Part shown: positions 25,622 to 35,075 of the stretch, piece by piece | Position numbering within the stretch: the stretch's first letter is position 1 | Layout: every line of letters begins with the position of its first letter | Assembly: GCF_020149935.1 (NCBI RefSeq) | Contig: NZ_CP083757.1 | Span: 3,435,501 to 3,499,500 of the forward strand | DNA from: Marinilongibacter aquaticus | GTDB taxonomy: Bacteria; Bacteroidota; Bacteroidia; Cytophagales; Spirosomataceae | Reading direction: 5' to 3' | Length of the DNA: 64,000 nt | Notes under the pieces: generated by a model | Told to the model about the DNA's origin: nothing | The model's database searches: none | The model's input: the letters and a program-made list of their open reading frames with translations, nothing else | Translations under genes and position numbers: made by a program

Positions 25622-26176
25622 ATGATCAAGAGTAAAAAAGATTTGTCTTATTTTTTGAAAGAGGATTTAAAGAATTTCAAAAATAGAAATATCATTTCCC
25701 TTTGGTTCCGAGGGAGTGAGGGTTTTGTCATAGTAAGTTTCATTAGATGTCTACGACATTACGAATATTATTACAATTTGAGAGAACGCGGTGTATTTGG
25801 TACGCTGAAGTTACACTTTTGGCGTTTTTTTTACAGGCATGCCCAATTGAAGTATTCATTGTTCATTGGGCCGAATGTAGCAGGCCCAGGTTTAAATCTA
25901 ATGCATCCTGGTTTTAGGCATTTGATGAAAGTGGGTCGGATTGGTAAAAACTGTACCATACTTCCAATGGTATTGGTGGGGAAGAAAGAGCCGAATACGG
26001 ACTCAGTAATGGAAATGGGGGATAACTGTTACATTAGTACGGGTGCCACTATTTTGACACCTGTTAAGATTGGAAACAATGTTATAATTGGAGCGGGAGC
26101 CGTTGTTACCAAAGATATTCCGGATAACTGCGTAGTTGCTGGAGTTCCGGCCAAAATAATCTCTAAACGGGTATAG
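25622..26176 (+). CDS. Serine-acetyltransferase-like hexapeptide acyltransferase
   Basis: 184 residues. The N-terminal ~85 residues are rich in aromatic and basic residues (LHFWRFFYRHAQLKYS); the C-terminal half is a left-handed beta-helix (VGRIGKNCTILPMVLVG, MEMGDNCYISTGATILTPVKIGNNVIIGAGAVV) ending AGVPAKII. This layout fits the CysE-like acyltransferases found in polysaccharide loci (for example colanic acid type) rather than cysteine synthesis. Acetyl acceptor not known. Six bases upstream of the flippase gene. Confidence 0.83.
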   Translation: MIKSKKDLSYFLKEDLKNFKNRNIISLWFRGSEGFVIVSFIRCLRHYEYYYNLRERGVFGTLKLHFWRFFYRHAQLKYSLFIGPNVAGPGLNLMHPGFRHLMKVGRIGKNCTILPMVLVGKKEPNTDSVMEMGDNCYISTGATILTPVKIGNNVIIGAGAVVTKDIPDNCVVAGVPAKIISKRV

Positions 26177-26181
26177 GTTAA

Positions 26182-27711
26182 ATGACTCATAAATCTGGTC
26201 GCATTGTGAAAAATACGATGTATTTGTACATCCGTATGTTTCTGTTGATGTTTGTTAGCCTTTATTCCTCGCGGGTTTTGTTAGAAGTATTGGGGGTAAC
26301 AGATTTGGGAATATATAACGTAGTAGGGTCCGTTGTGCTAATGTTGGAATTCGTGTCTTCTAGTCTGACGAATTCTTCTCAACGGTACTTAAGTATAGCA
26401 TTGGGAAGGGATGATTTAATTTTAGGCAGAAAGTACTTTTCTCAAAGTTTTGGGATCCATCTGCTTTTTTCTCTTCTAGTTGTTCTTCTATTGGAAACTG
26501 GAGGTTTATGGTTGGTCAATAACAAGTTGACAATTCCTGTAGACCGGATTGATGCGGTGCATTGGGTCTATCAGTTTTCGGTTTTGGCCGCTTTTATTAA
26601 AATCAATCAAGTATGTTTTCAAAGTGTTATTGTGGCTCGCGAGAATATGTCTGTGTATGCGTATTTGAGTATTTTTGAAGCAATTATTAAGTTGATGATT
26701 CTTTATTGGCTGCTTTATATGCCCTCTGTTGATCAACTTGTTGCTTATGCATTTCTTATATTGATGGTACAATTTCTGGTGTTTTCATTCCATGTTATAA
26801 TTTGCTATTTAAAGTACAACGAGTCTAGATATTTTCTTTTTTGGGACAAGAGCTTATCCAAGGAAATGCTTTCTTTTATAAGTATAAATGTTTTCGGTTC
26901 GATGTCTTGGGCTTTGGGAGTTCAAGGAATAAATATTGTTTTGAATATATTTTTTGGGCCAACGGTTAATGCAGCTAGGGGGCTAGCGGCAACGGTAGGG
27001 CGTTTCATTAATCAATTGGTAAATAATGTTTACTTGGCAATAAAGCCGCAACTCATTAAGTCCTACGCTGCGAATGAGGTCGAGGAAATGTTAATTTTGG
27101 CGGAAAGATCCACAACATATATATATTATTTAGTTTTGTTGTTGACCGTACCCCTCCTTAGGGAAACAGAATTTGTTTTGAAGGTTTGGTTAAAGGAAGT
27201 GCCAGAATATACTGTCACATTCGCTCGTTTGGTGATTTTACAGTCATATTTTTGGATGTTACCCATACCTTTCAGTCAAATTGCAACGGCCACAGGTGAT
27301 ATTAAGAATATTCAACTTTTTGGGAGAATATTTACATTATTGTCGCTCCCTATATCTTATGTGATTTTAAAATTTGTACCAAACCCGTATTATCCGATAT
27401 TCATAATTATTTGTATGGATGCATTGTACTGGTTATATACGGTTTATGAGATTAACAAACAATTGGATTTTGGTTTAAGGAGATATTTAGTTAACGTCAT
27501 TCGACCTATCTCTAGAGTTTCTTTTAGCGTATTCTTATTCTCTTTTGCTTTGTACATGCTAGGTGTTGGTGGAAATAGTGGATGGTCTGGATTTTTACTT
27601 AATTCGACAATATCAATACTGGTAGTCTTGGTATTTGTATTTTGGTTTGGGCTTTCTAGTTCGGATATTAAACAACTTAAATTGATAGTATTGGCTAAGT
27701 GGAGAAATTAA
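26182..27711 (+). CDS. Wzx-like polysaccharide flippase
   Basis: 509 residues with about 12-14 predicted membrane segments, of the MATE/polysaccharide transporter type. The N-terminal YLYIRMFLLMFVSLYSSRVLLEVLGVTDLGIYNVVG is typical of O-unit flippases. It would move the lipid-linked repeat unit to the outer face of the inner membrane. The gene is A+T-rich. It overlaps the polymerase gene by 13 bp. Confidence 0.9.
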   Translation: MTHKSGRIVKNTMYLYIRMFLLMFVSLYSSRVLLEVLGVTDLGIYNVVGSVVLMLEFVSSSLTNSSQRYLSIALGRDDLILGRKYFSQSFGIHLLFSLLVVLLLETGGLWLVNNKLTIPVDRIDAVHWVYQFSVLAAFIKINQVCFQSVIVARENMSVYAYLSIFEAIIKLMILYWLLYMPSVDQLVAYAFLILMVQFLVFSFHVIICYLKYNESRYFLFWDKSLSKEMLSFISINVFGSMSWALGVQGINIVLNIFFGPTVNAARGLAATVGRFINQLVNNVYLAIKPQLIKSYAANEVEEMLILAERSTTYIYYLVLLLTVPLLRETEFVLKVWLKEVPEYTVTFARLVILQSYFWMLPIPFSQIATATGDIKNIQLFGRIFTLLSLPISYVILKFVPNPYYPIFIIICMDALYWLYTVYEINKQLDFGLRRYLVNVIRPISRVSFSVFLFSFALYMLGVGGNSGWSGFLLNSTISILVVLVFVFWFGLSSSDIKQLKLIVLAKWRN

Positions 27712-28913
27712 AGTTGTTGATAATAATAGCGGTTTTATTTTGTGGAGCGAATGTGCTTAGTTCATTGCACGTACCTAGTCATATGTTCATGTATGCTATC
27801 CTCTTGGCTTCTTGCTTTACTATTTTGTTCAGTAAGAGGGAAATAAGAAGAGCAAGTAGAAGAAAAGGAGAGTTGAGCATTATTGCTTTAATTATTATTA
27901 CTTTGATGTACAGATATTTAGCTGGCATACTAGAAGACTCAATTCGAAATGCGATGATTTTGTTGATTACTCCAATTTTGTTTCTGTTAGTGTCAGATGT
28001 TTTTTTTGGGAAAGGAGATGTTATGTTTAAAAGAAGGGTGTTTAAAGCCTTACTAATACTTTTCTTTATAGAGTCTGGATTGGCTATAATCGAGTTTGCG
28101 TTTAAAGGGCACATTTTTCCATGGATAGACACAACATTTGAAAGTAATTTGTATTCTGCTCACCTAAAATCAGGTTTTAGAAGTGTTGCTTTGCACGGTT
28201 CTCCATTAACTAATGCTTTGATAATCACAGTATTAAATACTTTTCTTATAAACTCTGAGCTCAAGGATAAGTATAAATTGTCTTTATGGCTTTTTGGGTT
28301 TGCAGCAATATTGGCCTTTAATGCAAGGGCAGCGACGATTCTTAATGTGAGTGTCCTCTTTATTTATTTGATTAAGTTGACTTTCAATACTCGTACTCAT
28401 GGAGCGATAAAAATAGCTGTATACTTTGGAGCGACCATGGCAATTGGGTTAGTGACTTATCTAGTTGTGTTTTATAATCTTGGTGATAGATTGTTTAATG
28501 ACAAACTTTTTGATGAAGCAAGCGGGCAGAAACGCTTGGATGTCTTTGCCATTTTTGAATATCATGATTTAGGGTATTTCTTTTTTGGACATCCAATGAA
28601 GGACTTTACCATTATTCAAGAATCAGTGGGACTTTTAATTATTGAAAATTTTTGGGTCTGCGAAATCATCTTATTCGGGATAGTATTTGTTGTGGCTTTG
28701 GTGTTCTTATATGTTAAACTCCTAATACCCTATTTTAGGGGTTTTCCTTGGGTAACGGGAGGGCTTGTTTGCGGGTCATTTATAGCTCTAGCCTCGACAA
28801 ACAATTCATTGTACACACAGTATATACCCCTGTTTGTTTTTTTATTATGTATGAGTCTTTTCAGACCGAACACCTTTAAATACTTGGTGCCTCCAAGGTA
28901 TATCAAGCAGTAA
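27699..28913 (+). CDS. Wzy-like O-antigen/capsule polymerase
   Basis: 404 residues with about ten membrane segments and a larger loop in the middle to second half. Start is GTG at 27699, inside the end of wzx. Membrane topology, position directly after wzx and the motif region LHGSPLTNALIITV in the O-antigen-ligase-like core support a Wzy polymerase, which links repeat units in the periplasm. Sequence is too variable in this family for a firmer call. Confidence 0.8.
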   Translation: MEKLKLLIIIAVLFCGANVLSSLHVPSHMFMYAILLASCFTILFSKREIRRASRRKGELSIIALIIITLMYRYLAGILEDSIRNAMILLITPILFLLVSDVFFGKGDVMFKRRVFKALLILFFIESGLAIIEFAFKGHIFPWIDTTFESNLYSAHLKSGFRSVALHGSPLTNALIITVLNTFLINSELKDKYKLSLWLFGFAAILAFNARAATILNVSVLFIYLIKLTFNTRTHGAIKIAVYFGATMAIGLVTYLVVFYNLGDRLFNDKLFDEASGQKRLDVFAIFEYHDLGYFFFGHPMKDFTIIQESVGLLIIENFWVCEIILFGIVFVVALVFLYVKLLIPYFRGFPWVTGGLVCGSFIALASTNNSLYTQYIPLFVFLLCMSLFRPNTFKYLVPPRYIKQ

Positions 28914-28919
28914 ATAATA

Positions 28920-30089
28920 ATGAAAAAAATAGTTTTTGATTTGACCAAAACGCAGCCCGTTGGTGACATTAAGTATCATGGTGGAGGAAGATATGGAGAG
29001 ATCGTGTTTGAAGCATTAGCGAATAAGTTTTTCGAGGTCGTCGTGGGCTTTTACGATTCTCGAAAGTGGATAAACCCCAAAATATTAGACATATGCAGGA
29101 AGAGGAATATTGAACTGATCGATTCGAGTCGCTTTTCTCTTAATGATGTCGCAAATGAGTTTGGTGGTGTAGTCTACAGTCCTTTGTTAGAGAGGAGGGT
29201 GACAAGCTTGGATGAAAATATTATTTACATATGTACCATTCATGGTTTGCGTACTTTGGAAATGCCTTATGATAGTTATTCGGGTTTTTATGAAGAGAGA
29301 AGGCTTGTTAATATTTTAAAACCAATTTTCAAGTTTAAAGCAATTTTGAAAAGAAGAAAGGAACTTTTGAAATACAGAGAAACTTTTAATTTGAAAAATT
29401 TAAAATTGATTACGGTTTCACATCATTCAAAGTCTTCAATTCTGTCGTTTATACCATTTTTGAATTCGAAAGACATACCAGTATTTTATTCACCCTCAAC
29501 GGTTAGTCAAGAAAAAGATAGTCATCAAGAAGTTGTTGAGGCAAGGGATAAATATTATCTCATTGTTAGTGGGAATAGGTGGATAAAGAATTCCTTACGT
29601 GCAATGATTGCGATAGATCAAATTTTTGAAGAACGGCCATCAATTGAAGGGAAAGTAATAGTTACAGGTGTTGGAAATGTAGATGTTTTCAAGAGGCATA
29701 TTAAGCATTTGGAACGATTTGAGTTCTTGGAGTATGTTAGTGAATCAGAGTTAGAACACTTGTACAAGTACGCATTTTTGTTTATTTATCCTTCATTAAA
29801 TGAGGGATTTGGTTACCCTCCTTTAGAGGCTATGTCCTTTGGAACACCTATCATTGCTTCAGCAATAGCTTCAATCCCAGAAATTTGCGGGGACGCTGTT
29901 TCATATTTCAACCCTTACTCAATAGATGAAATAAAGATGAGAATACTACAGATGGAGGATTCAAACTACAGGGATACTTTTTTAGACTTAATGCAAAAAA
30001 GGTTTGACTTTGTTTCTCAAAGGCAAAGGGATGACTTGTCAAGATTGACAGATTTTATATACTCAGTTTTTGAAAAGAGTAAAAATTAG
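28920..30089 (+). CDS. GT4-type glycosyltransferase
   Basis: 389 residues. The C-terminal GT-B domain is clear: DKYYLIVSGNRWIKNSLRAM, the nucleotide-sugar binding E-x7-E type motif in PSLNEGFGYPPLEAMSFGTP, and IPEICGDAVSYFNPYSIDEI. The N-terminal part (residues 1-200) is less conserved but has a glycine-rich loop near YHGGGRYGE. A retaining transferase of family GT4 or a relative, adding one sugar of the repeat unit at the inner face of the membrane. Donor and acceptor unknown. Confidence 0.87.
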   Translation: MKKIVFDLTKTQPVGDIKYHGGGRYGEIVFEALANKFFEVVVGFYDSRKWINPKILDICRKRNIELIDSSRFSLNDVANEFGGVVYSPLLERRVTSLDENIIYICTIHGLRTLEMPYDSYSGFYEERRLVNILKPIFKFKAILKRRKELLKYRETFNLKNLKLITVSHHSKSSILSFIPFLNSKDIPVFYSPSTVSQEKDSHQEVVEARDKYYLIVSGNRWIKNSLRAMIAIDQIFEERPSIEGKVIVTGVGNVDVFKRHIKHLERFEFLEYVSESELEHLYKYAFLFIYPSLNEGFGYPPLEAMSFGTPIIASAIASIPEICGDAVSYFNPYSIDEIKMRILQMEDSNYRDTFLDLMQKRFDFVSQRQRDDLSRLTDFIYSVFEKSKN

Positions 30090-30123
30090 TATTCAAGAGT
30101 CTTTCTTGCTTAATACCGAAGAT

Positions 30124-31185
30124 ATGAAGAAGAAAAGAATCGTTTTTTTTGTTAACTCGTACGCGGGTGGAGCAGAATTAATGACTGTTAATATTTCGAA
30201 ATTCTTAAATCCGGAACTTTACGAAATAAAGTTTTATATAATTGGGCAAACTGAAGGATTAATTCAACAATTCATTCCGGAAGCGTTTGAATTCAAGTTG
30301 ATTCAGGTAAAGAAGTTTTCGGATTTCCTAACCTTCAAGATTTTCAAAGTGTTGTATAGGGAAAGACCAGATATTGTTTTTTCTTCATTGATGCCCATTA
30401 ATATTCGTCTTTGCTGGGCGTCGGCATTTTTCCCCAAGACAAAGGTTATTCTTAGAGCGAATAATTACCTTCATACACAATCAATTGTGCAAAAGGCCCG
30501 CTTGTTTCTCTCGTATCAATTTGCATATAAATTGATTGTGCAAACAGAAGAAATGGAAAGGGAACATGTCGAACAATTGAAATTACAGAGAGAAAAAGTG
30601 GTTTGTTTACCAAACCCTGTCAATATAGAGAGGATAAATAATGGACTTCAAGACGTACAAAATCCATTTAAGGGAAATGGTCCAAATTATTTATATGTAG
30701 GTAGAATCAGTGAGGTTAAGGGTTTGGACACATTGATTTTAGCCTTCGACAAGGTTTTGAGCCGTTATGGAAATGCGTCGCTTTATATTGTTGGAAATAT
30801 TGATGGAAAGTTCAAAGAATATTATTTAAGACTGGATGAATTAATAAAAGCTAAATCCATTGGACAAAGTATTCGATTTGTCGGTTTCAGTGAAAACCCA
30901 TATCAATGGATGAAATTTTCAGATTGTTTTGTTTTGCCCTCAAAAAATGAGGGGTTACCTAATGTTCTAATTGAAGCCCTTTACCTTGGTACACCTGTGG
31001 CTTCGACTAAGTCAGTTCCTGTTATTAGTCGAATAGTAAGAGAGGGGGCAAATGGTTTCCTCTGTGAAGTCGGAGATACAGATGGCTTGGCAGAAGCAAT
31101 GATCAATGCTGTAAAACTTGGAAGGGTGCACAATACTTACTCTTCTGCTTCAAAGGAAGATTTTTCTAATCTATTTAAACTATAG
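30124..31185 (+). CDS. GT4-type glycosyltransferase
   Basis: 353 residues from the ATG at 30124, which begins MKKKRIVFFVNSYAGGAELM, the usual glycine-rich acceptor loop at a GT4 N-terminus; an in-frame ATG at 30070 overlaps the previous gene and adds 18 poorly fitting residues. The C-terminal half has YLYVGRISEVKGLDTLILAF and SKNEGLPNVLIEALYLGTP, the donor-binding motif. One of three GT4 enzymes in the cluster. Sugar specificity unknown. Confidence 0.9.
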   Translation: MKKKRIVFFVNSYAGGAELMTVNISKFLNPELYEIKFYIIGQTEGLIQQFIPEAFEFKLIQVKKFSDFLTFKIFKVLYRERPDIVFSSLMPINIRLCWASAFFPKTKVILRANNYLHTQSIVQKARLFLSYQFAYKLIVQTEEMEREHVEQLKLQREKVVCLPNPVNIERINNGLQDVQNPFKGNGPNYLYVGRISEVKGLDTLILAFDKVLSRYGNASLYIVGNIDGKFKEYYLRLDELIKAKSIGQSIRFVGFSENPYQWMKFSDCFVLPSKNEGLPNVLIEALYLGTPVASTKSVPVISRIVREGANGFLCEVGDTDGLAEAMINAVKLGRVHNTYSSASKEDFSNLFKL

Positions 31186-31189
31186 CTTA

Positions 31190-31708
31190 ATGTCTTTTAT
31201 TAAAGATTATCTGGCGTATGCTGAACATACAGGTAGTCGCATAAAACCACTATTTAAAGTGCTTTTATATGCCAACCTATTATTTAGATTGAGTAATTTT
31301 TTCTATCAGTTTAAGTTAGTTCCGGTAGCTCGGTTGTTTTGGTTTTTGAATCGAATAATTTTTGCGATAGATATTGACCCAAGAGCTCAATTGAACGGAG
31401 GAATGGTTATTCTTCACGGTGCAGGAATAGTAATAGGTAGATACGTGCTTGCTTTAGGAGATTTCAAAATTTATCAGGGGGCTACATTAGGAGGGAATAA
31501 TGGGAAGCATATAAAAGTTGGAGGGGCTAAATTTAGTCAACCAATAGTTAAGAAAGATGTGGTAATTGGAATTAACTCTGTTGTTATTGGCCCGGTAACC
31601 CTGAACAGTGGTTGCCGTATAGGAGCGAATGCAGTTGTTACGAAAGATGTGCCAGAAAATATGATTATTGTCGGGAACAACATTCAACTTGCATTGACAA
31701 TTAATTAG
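31190..31708 (+). CDS. Serine-acetyltransferase-like hexapeptide acyltransferase
   Basis: 172 residues. ATG at 31190, four bases after the previous stop, chosen over an earlier in-frame ATG that lies inside the previous gene. The CysE-like left-handed beta-helix is present: GGMVILHGAGIVIGRYVLALG, IYQGATLGG, VVIGINSVVIGPVTLNSGCRIGANAVVTKDVPE. The short N-terminus and the location argue for sugar O-acetylation. The protein ends with a slightly unusual tail (NNIQLALTIN) instead of the common PAKII. Confidence 0.87.
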   Translation: MSFIKDYLAYAEHTGSRIKPLFKVLLYANLLFRLSNFFYQFKLVPVARLFWFLNRIIFAIDIDPRAQLNGGMVILHGAGIVIGRYVLALGDFKIYQGATLGGNNGKHIKVGGAKFSQPIVKKDVVIGINSVVIGPVTLNSGCRIGANAVVTKDVPENMIIVGNNIQLALTIN

Positions 31709-31844
31709 ATAAGGTTTGAGGGGGGATTTATTGTTAAAAGTTAACTCTTCTTAATTCTGAGCTATAGTTTAAAGAAAACACATTTGAGCCCGCGGAAATA
31801 AAATTGCAGTAGAGTTTTTGTGGGTCATAAAATGAAATGATAAT

Positions 31845-32939
31845 ATGCCTAAAATACTTTTCATCGTAAATTCCTCAAATAATGGAGGGGCTATGAAAAT
31901 GATAGTCACTTTGTATAAGCATAGTTTGATAAATTTTCCTGCAAGTCGGATTATTTTTTTGGAGAGAATAGAATCTCAATATGCGTATGTGGAAGGGGGG
32001 ATATACTTAAATGAAAAATTGAGTAGTTTTCGAGATTATTTGAAAGTAATAATGGCTTTAGACGAAACCATTAAAGTCGAGAAGCCCGATGCAATTATTA
32101 CCTTTTTACCTTTATCCAACATTTTAGGTGCAGTTCTGGGCAGAATGCGTGGCGTTAAGGTCAGAATTGCGGGCCAAAGGAATCCACCCCAAATTTATGG
32201 CACTGTTGTCCGTTTCTTAGATAGACTAATTGGCTCTTTGGGTTTTTATACGGCAAATGTGTGTAATTCCATTGCAGGTATGATGGCATTTGATTCATAC
32301 CCAAGAGCTTACAAGAAACATTTGTCTGTCATAAATAATTGTGTTGAACCAGCGAATCTTAAAGAAAGTAAGCTTGAAGCACGTGAAGCATTTGGGATTC
32401 AAGATACGTTTTTCGTTCTAACTTGTGTTGGTCGCTTACATGAACAAAAGAATCACGAAGTTCTGATTAGGTTAATGAAATATGTTGAGGGTGCCAAATT
32501 GTACCTTGCTGGGGATGGTCCATTAAGGGAGCAAATAGTCAAAAGAATCAATAGTGAAGGAGTTGAAAACAAGGTGGTCTTATTGGGAGATTTGAATAGG
32601 GCAGAGGTTAGGACTTTGTTGAGAGCCACAGACGTGTTTGTTATACCTTCAAAATATGAGGGTTTGAGCAATTCTTTATTGGAGGCTATGTCCTACGGTT
32701 TGCCCATAGTCTTCAGTAATATACCCTCATTTACAACCTTTTTGAAACTTGGAGCAAGTTCCGACGAGTATGCAGGAGTTCTTGTGAAGAAAAATGATGA
32801 AGAGGCGTGGGCGAAAGCTGTTCTAAGTGTGCTAGAAAATAAGAAAGAGAGAGAACGGCTGCAAAACCTATCCTTGTCTCATGTTTCTGAATTAACGGCT
32901 GAAAAGATGACAGAGAAATTTTTGGCTTTAGTGAATTAA
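31845..32939 (+). CDS. GT4-type glycosyltransferase
   Basis: 364 residues. N-terminal ILFIVNSSNNGGAMKMIVTLY is the acceptor loop; the donor-binding part has VLTCVGRLHEQKNHEVLIRLM and PSKYEGLSNSLLEAMSYGLP. This resembles N-acetylgalactosamine/galactose transferases of capsule loci (PglA/PglJ-like), but specificity is not safe to call. It is separated from the gene before it by 136 bp, the largest gap inside the biosynthetic cluster, so a second promoter is possible there, though I see no good -7 box. Confidence 0.9.
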   Translation: MPKILFIVNSSNNGGAMKMIVTLYKHSLINFPASRIIFLERIESQYAYVEGGIYLNEKLSSFRDYLKVIMALDETIKVEKPDAIITFLPLSNILGAVLGRMRGVKVRIAGQRNPPQIYGTVVRFLDRLIGSLGFYTANVCNSIAGMMAFDSYPRAYKKHLSVINNCVEPANLKESKLEAREAFGIQDTFFVLTCVGRLHEQKNHEVLIRLMKYVEGAKLYLAGDGPLREQIVKRINSEGVENKVVLLGDLNRAEVRTLLRATDVFVIPSKYEGLSNSLLEAMSYGLPIVFSNIPSFTTFLKLGASSDEYAGVLVKKNDEEAWAKAVLSVLENKKERERLQNLSLSHVSELTAEKMTEKFLALVN

Positions 32940-32953
32940 TATTTTAAGAATTA

Positions 32954-33397
32954 ATGAAAATAATAGCTATCGCCTCGGCAGGGGGCCATTGGACGCAGCT
33001 CTTGAGAATGAAAAGTGCTTGGGCGGGCCACGAATTGCTTTATGTATCGACAAAAGCTAGTTTTTCAACCTTTGTTCCAGGAGAACGCTTTGTTAGTGTG
33101 AGGGATTCGAGCCGCTGGGACAAAATAGGTTTATTGATCACCTTTAAAGAGATATTTCAAATAATCTTTAGAGAAAAACCAGACATCGTGATTACCACTG
33201 GGGCTGCTCCAGGCGTAATGGCTATGGTCGTTTCGAAATTCTTGGGAAGGAAGGCCATTTGGATCGACAGTATTGCAAACGTAGAACAGATATCCATGAG
33301 TGGAAAAATTGCCTCTTATTTTGCTTGGAAATGTTATACACAATGGCCTGAACTAAAAAATGAGCGTTTTAAATACGCTGGAAATGTACTGAAATGA
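32954..33397 (+). CDS. Alg14/PssD-like glycosyltransferase subunit
   Basis: 147 residues. Begins IIAIASAGGHWTQLLRM, the Alg14/PssD signature, and has PDIVITTGAAPGVMAMVV and AIWIDSIANVEQISMSGKI. This is the membrane-anchoring, acceptor-binding half of a split GT28-type (MurG-like) enzyme. It overlaps the Alg13-like gene by four bases (ATGA), consistent with a two-subunit transferase made in equal amounts. Confidence 0.92.
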   Translation: MKIIAIASAGGHWTQLLRMKSAWAGHELLYVSTKASFSTFVPGERFVSVRDSSRWDKIGLLITFKEIFQIIFREKPDIVITTGAAPGVMAMVVSKFLGRKAIWIDSIANVEQISMSGKIASYFAWKCYTQWPELKNERFKYAGNVLK

Positions 33398-33897
33398 TAT
33401 TTGTAACCACAGGGACGCAATTGCCCTTTGACCGATTAATTGAAGCTATTGATAAACTTGCTGAAGCATTTTCAGACGAAAGCTTCATTGTACAGATCAG
33501 TAATTACGATACTGTACAAGTGAAATCCCAGAATATAAAGCTTGTTGGCTTTTTAGAGCCTGAAGAGTTTAATCAATATTTTGATTCGGCAGACTTAATT
33601 ATTGGCCATGCCGGAATGGGTACAATTCTGAAGGCTTTGGAAGATGGCAAGGCTCTTGTAGTTTTTCCAAGAAAAGCGAGCTTGGTTGAACACAGGAATG
33701 ACCATCAAATGGCCACTGTAGGTTGGCTTAAAAGGCTGAAATTGGTGAATGTAGCCGAAAGCTATGAGGATCTTGTGAAGTTGTTGCACGCCTTTAAAGA
33801 AGGATTGGAAGATCAGTTTATTTCGGAGAAGATAGAATCGGTGGCTTCAGAATCCTTAATCAGCGAATTAAAGAGTGTGCTGAATGAGTCAATCTGA
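33394..33897 (+). CDS. Alg13/PssE-like glycosyltransferase subunit
   Basis: 167 residues. Begins MIFVTTGTQLPFDRLIEAID and has ADLIIGHAGMGTILKALEDGKALVVFPRKASLVEHRNDHQ, the GT28 C-terminal donor-binding motif. Catalytic half of the split enzyme formed with the preceding Alg14-like protein. Typical of exopolysaccharide clusters (PssD/PssE, CpsF/CpsG), where the pair adds glucuronate or galactose; which sugar here is unknown. Confidence 0.92.
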   Translation: MIFVTTGTQLPFDRLIEAIDKLAEAFSDESFIVQISNYDTVQVKSQNIKLVGFLEPEEFNQYFDSADLIIGHAGMGTILKALEDGKALVVFPRKASLVEHRNDHQMATVGWLKRLKLVNVAESYEDLVKLLHAFKEGLEDQFISEKIESVASESLISELKSVLNESI

Positions 33898-34010
33898 GTA
33901 TGCGTATATTCATCTACGTTAAATGTGTATAAAACTTGTTTTGAACATAAAAACTTAATCAAATCTTCTCGAGGCTTTTGGCTCGGGATAAACCTTTAAA
34001 CAATTCAAAA

Positions 34011-35060
34011 ATGAAAAAAACAGCAATTTTTCGATCTCTGGGCATTACATTGGTCTTCGCCATGTTGACCTTTACTGCCTGTAAAAAAGACAAAGTGGAC
34101 GAGCCTATCGATTACAATTTCGACGACGAGTTCAAGGATGTGGATGTAGCAGACATCACAGAAACCGAACCTGAGGCCGTAACTTCAACTGAAGGTGACC
34201 TTGAGGACTCTGCAGAAGAGACTGCAGCAGATGAGGCTTTGGCCAATGGTGAAGTAACTCCAGAAGTGGCTAATGCTACTGCGACTATCTCAGCGAGTGT
34301 GAGTGAAGAAGATGCTCAATCCTTGTCTGAAGGTTTTACTCCTGACGTAGTGAGTGCCTTGGCGGCTGGTGGTACTTTAGATGCGGCTCTTCAAGCACAA
34401 ATTGATGCCATTGCAAGCACTGGGGCATTGGATGGATTCTTGCCTACTTTGGTGGCTCCTACTGTAGATGGAGCAGCCGTGAGTGCCCGTAAGGCTGCGG
34501 GTGGTACCGAGTCTACTGAAATCGCCAATTTCAGAGATATGCTTTTGGGTATATCTGACGAATGTACGGATAAAGCTCAAGAAGCGTTTGATGCCGCAAA
34601 ATCTAACTTGGATACAAAGAAGGCGGGTTTAGTGGCGAAAATCGATGCTACCTTGGCCACTCGTCAAGCTTCATATCAAACTGAGTATGACGATGCCGTA
34701 GCCGCTGCGACTACAAAATGGCAAACAAAAAGAGACAATGCAACTGCTGCATTGAATACTGCTATTGCGGGTGTGGATGCTGCTTTGGCCAGTGGTGACT
34801 TAGATGCAGCCGGTGCATTATTTACTAAAATTTTCCTATATGCTAAGTATGCGAAAAAACTGGATCGCATAGCTACAGGTGAAACGGCGGATAAAAATGC
34901 GGCTCAGCTTAAAAAGGATAAGAGAGATGAGAAGGCACAAACGGCTTATGATACCGATTTGGCACAAATCAATAGCAACTACAATACGGCTTTGAGCACG
35001 GCCCAAGGTATTTTGTCTACAGCTCAGAACTCTTGCCACAACCAAGGCAGTAGCTTGTAA
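34011..35060 (+). CDS. Ala/Asp-rich lipoprotein of the capsule locus, unrecognised
   Basis: 349 residues. ATG at 34011 begins a lipoprotein signal (MKKTAIFRSLGITLVFAMLTFTAC, Cys24). After it comes an acidic stretch (VDVADITETEPEAV), then an Ala-rich region with helical, coiled-coil-like character (residues ~190-335, many Ala, Lys, Asp, Thr: AQEAFDAAKSNLDTKKAGLVAK, AVAAATTKWQTKRDNATAAL). Two cysteines remain near 181 and 343. No known domain. It is followed directly by the YjbH-like pair, so it may be an outer-membrane or periplasmic component of export or attachment. Compare the small Ala-rich YjbE of the E. coli yjbEFGH operon; this is an analogy, not shown homology. Confidence 0.75.
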   Translation: MKKTAIFRSLGITLVFAMLTFTACKKDKVDEPIDYNFDDEFKDVDVADITETEPEAVTSTEGDLEDSAEETAADEALANGEVTPEVANATATISASVSEEDAQSLSEGFTPDVVSALAAGGTLDAALQAQIDAIASTGALDGFLPTLVAPTVDGAAVSARKAAGGTESTEIANFRDMLLGISDECTDKAQEAFDAAKSNLDTKKAGLVAKIDATLATRQASYQTEYDDAVAAATTKWQTKRDNATAALNTAIAGVDAALASGDLDAAGALFTKIFLYAKYAKKLDRIATGETADKNAAQLKKDKRDEKAQTAYDTDLAQINSNYNTALSTAQGILSTAQNSCHNQGSSL

Positions 35061-35075
35061 TTGATTGCATTGAAA

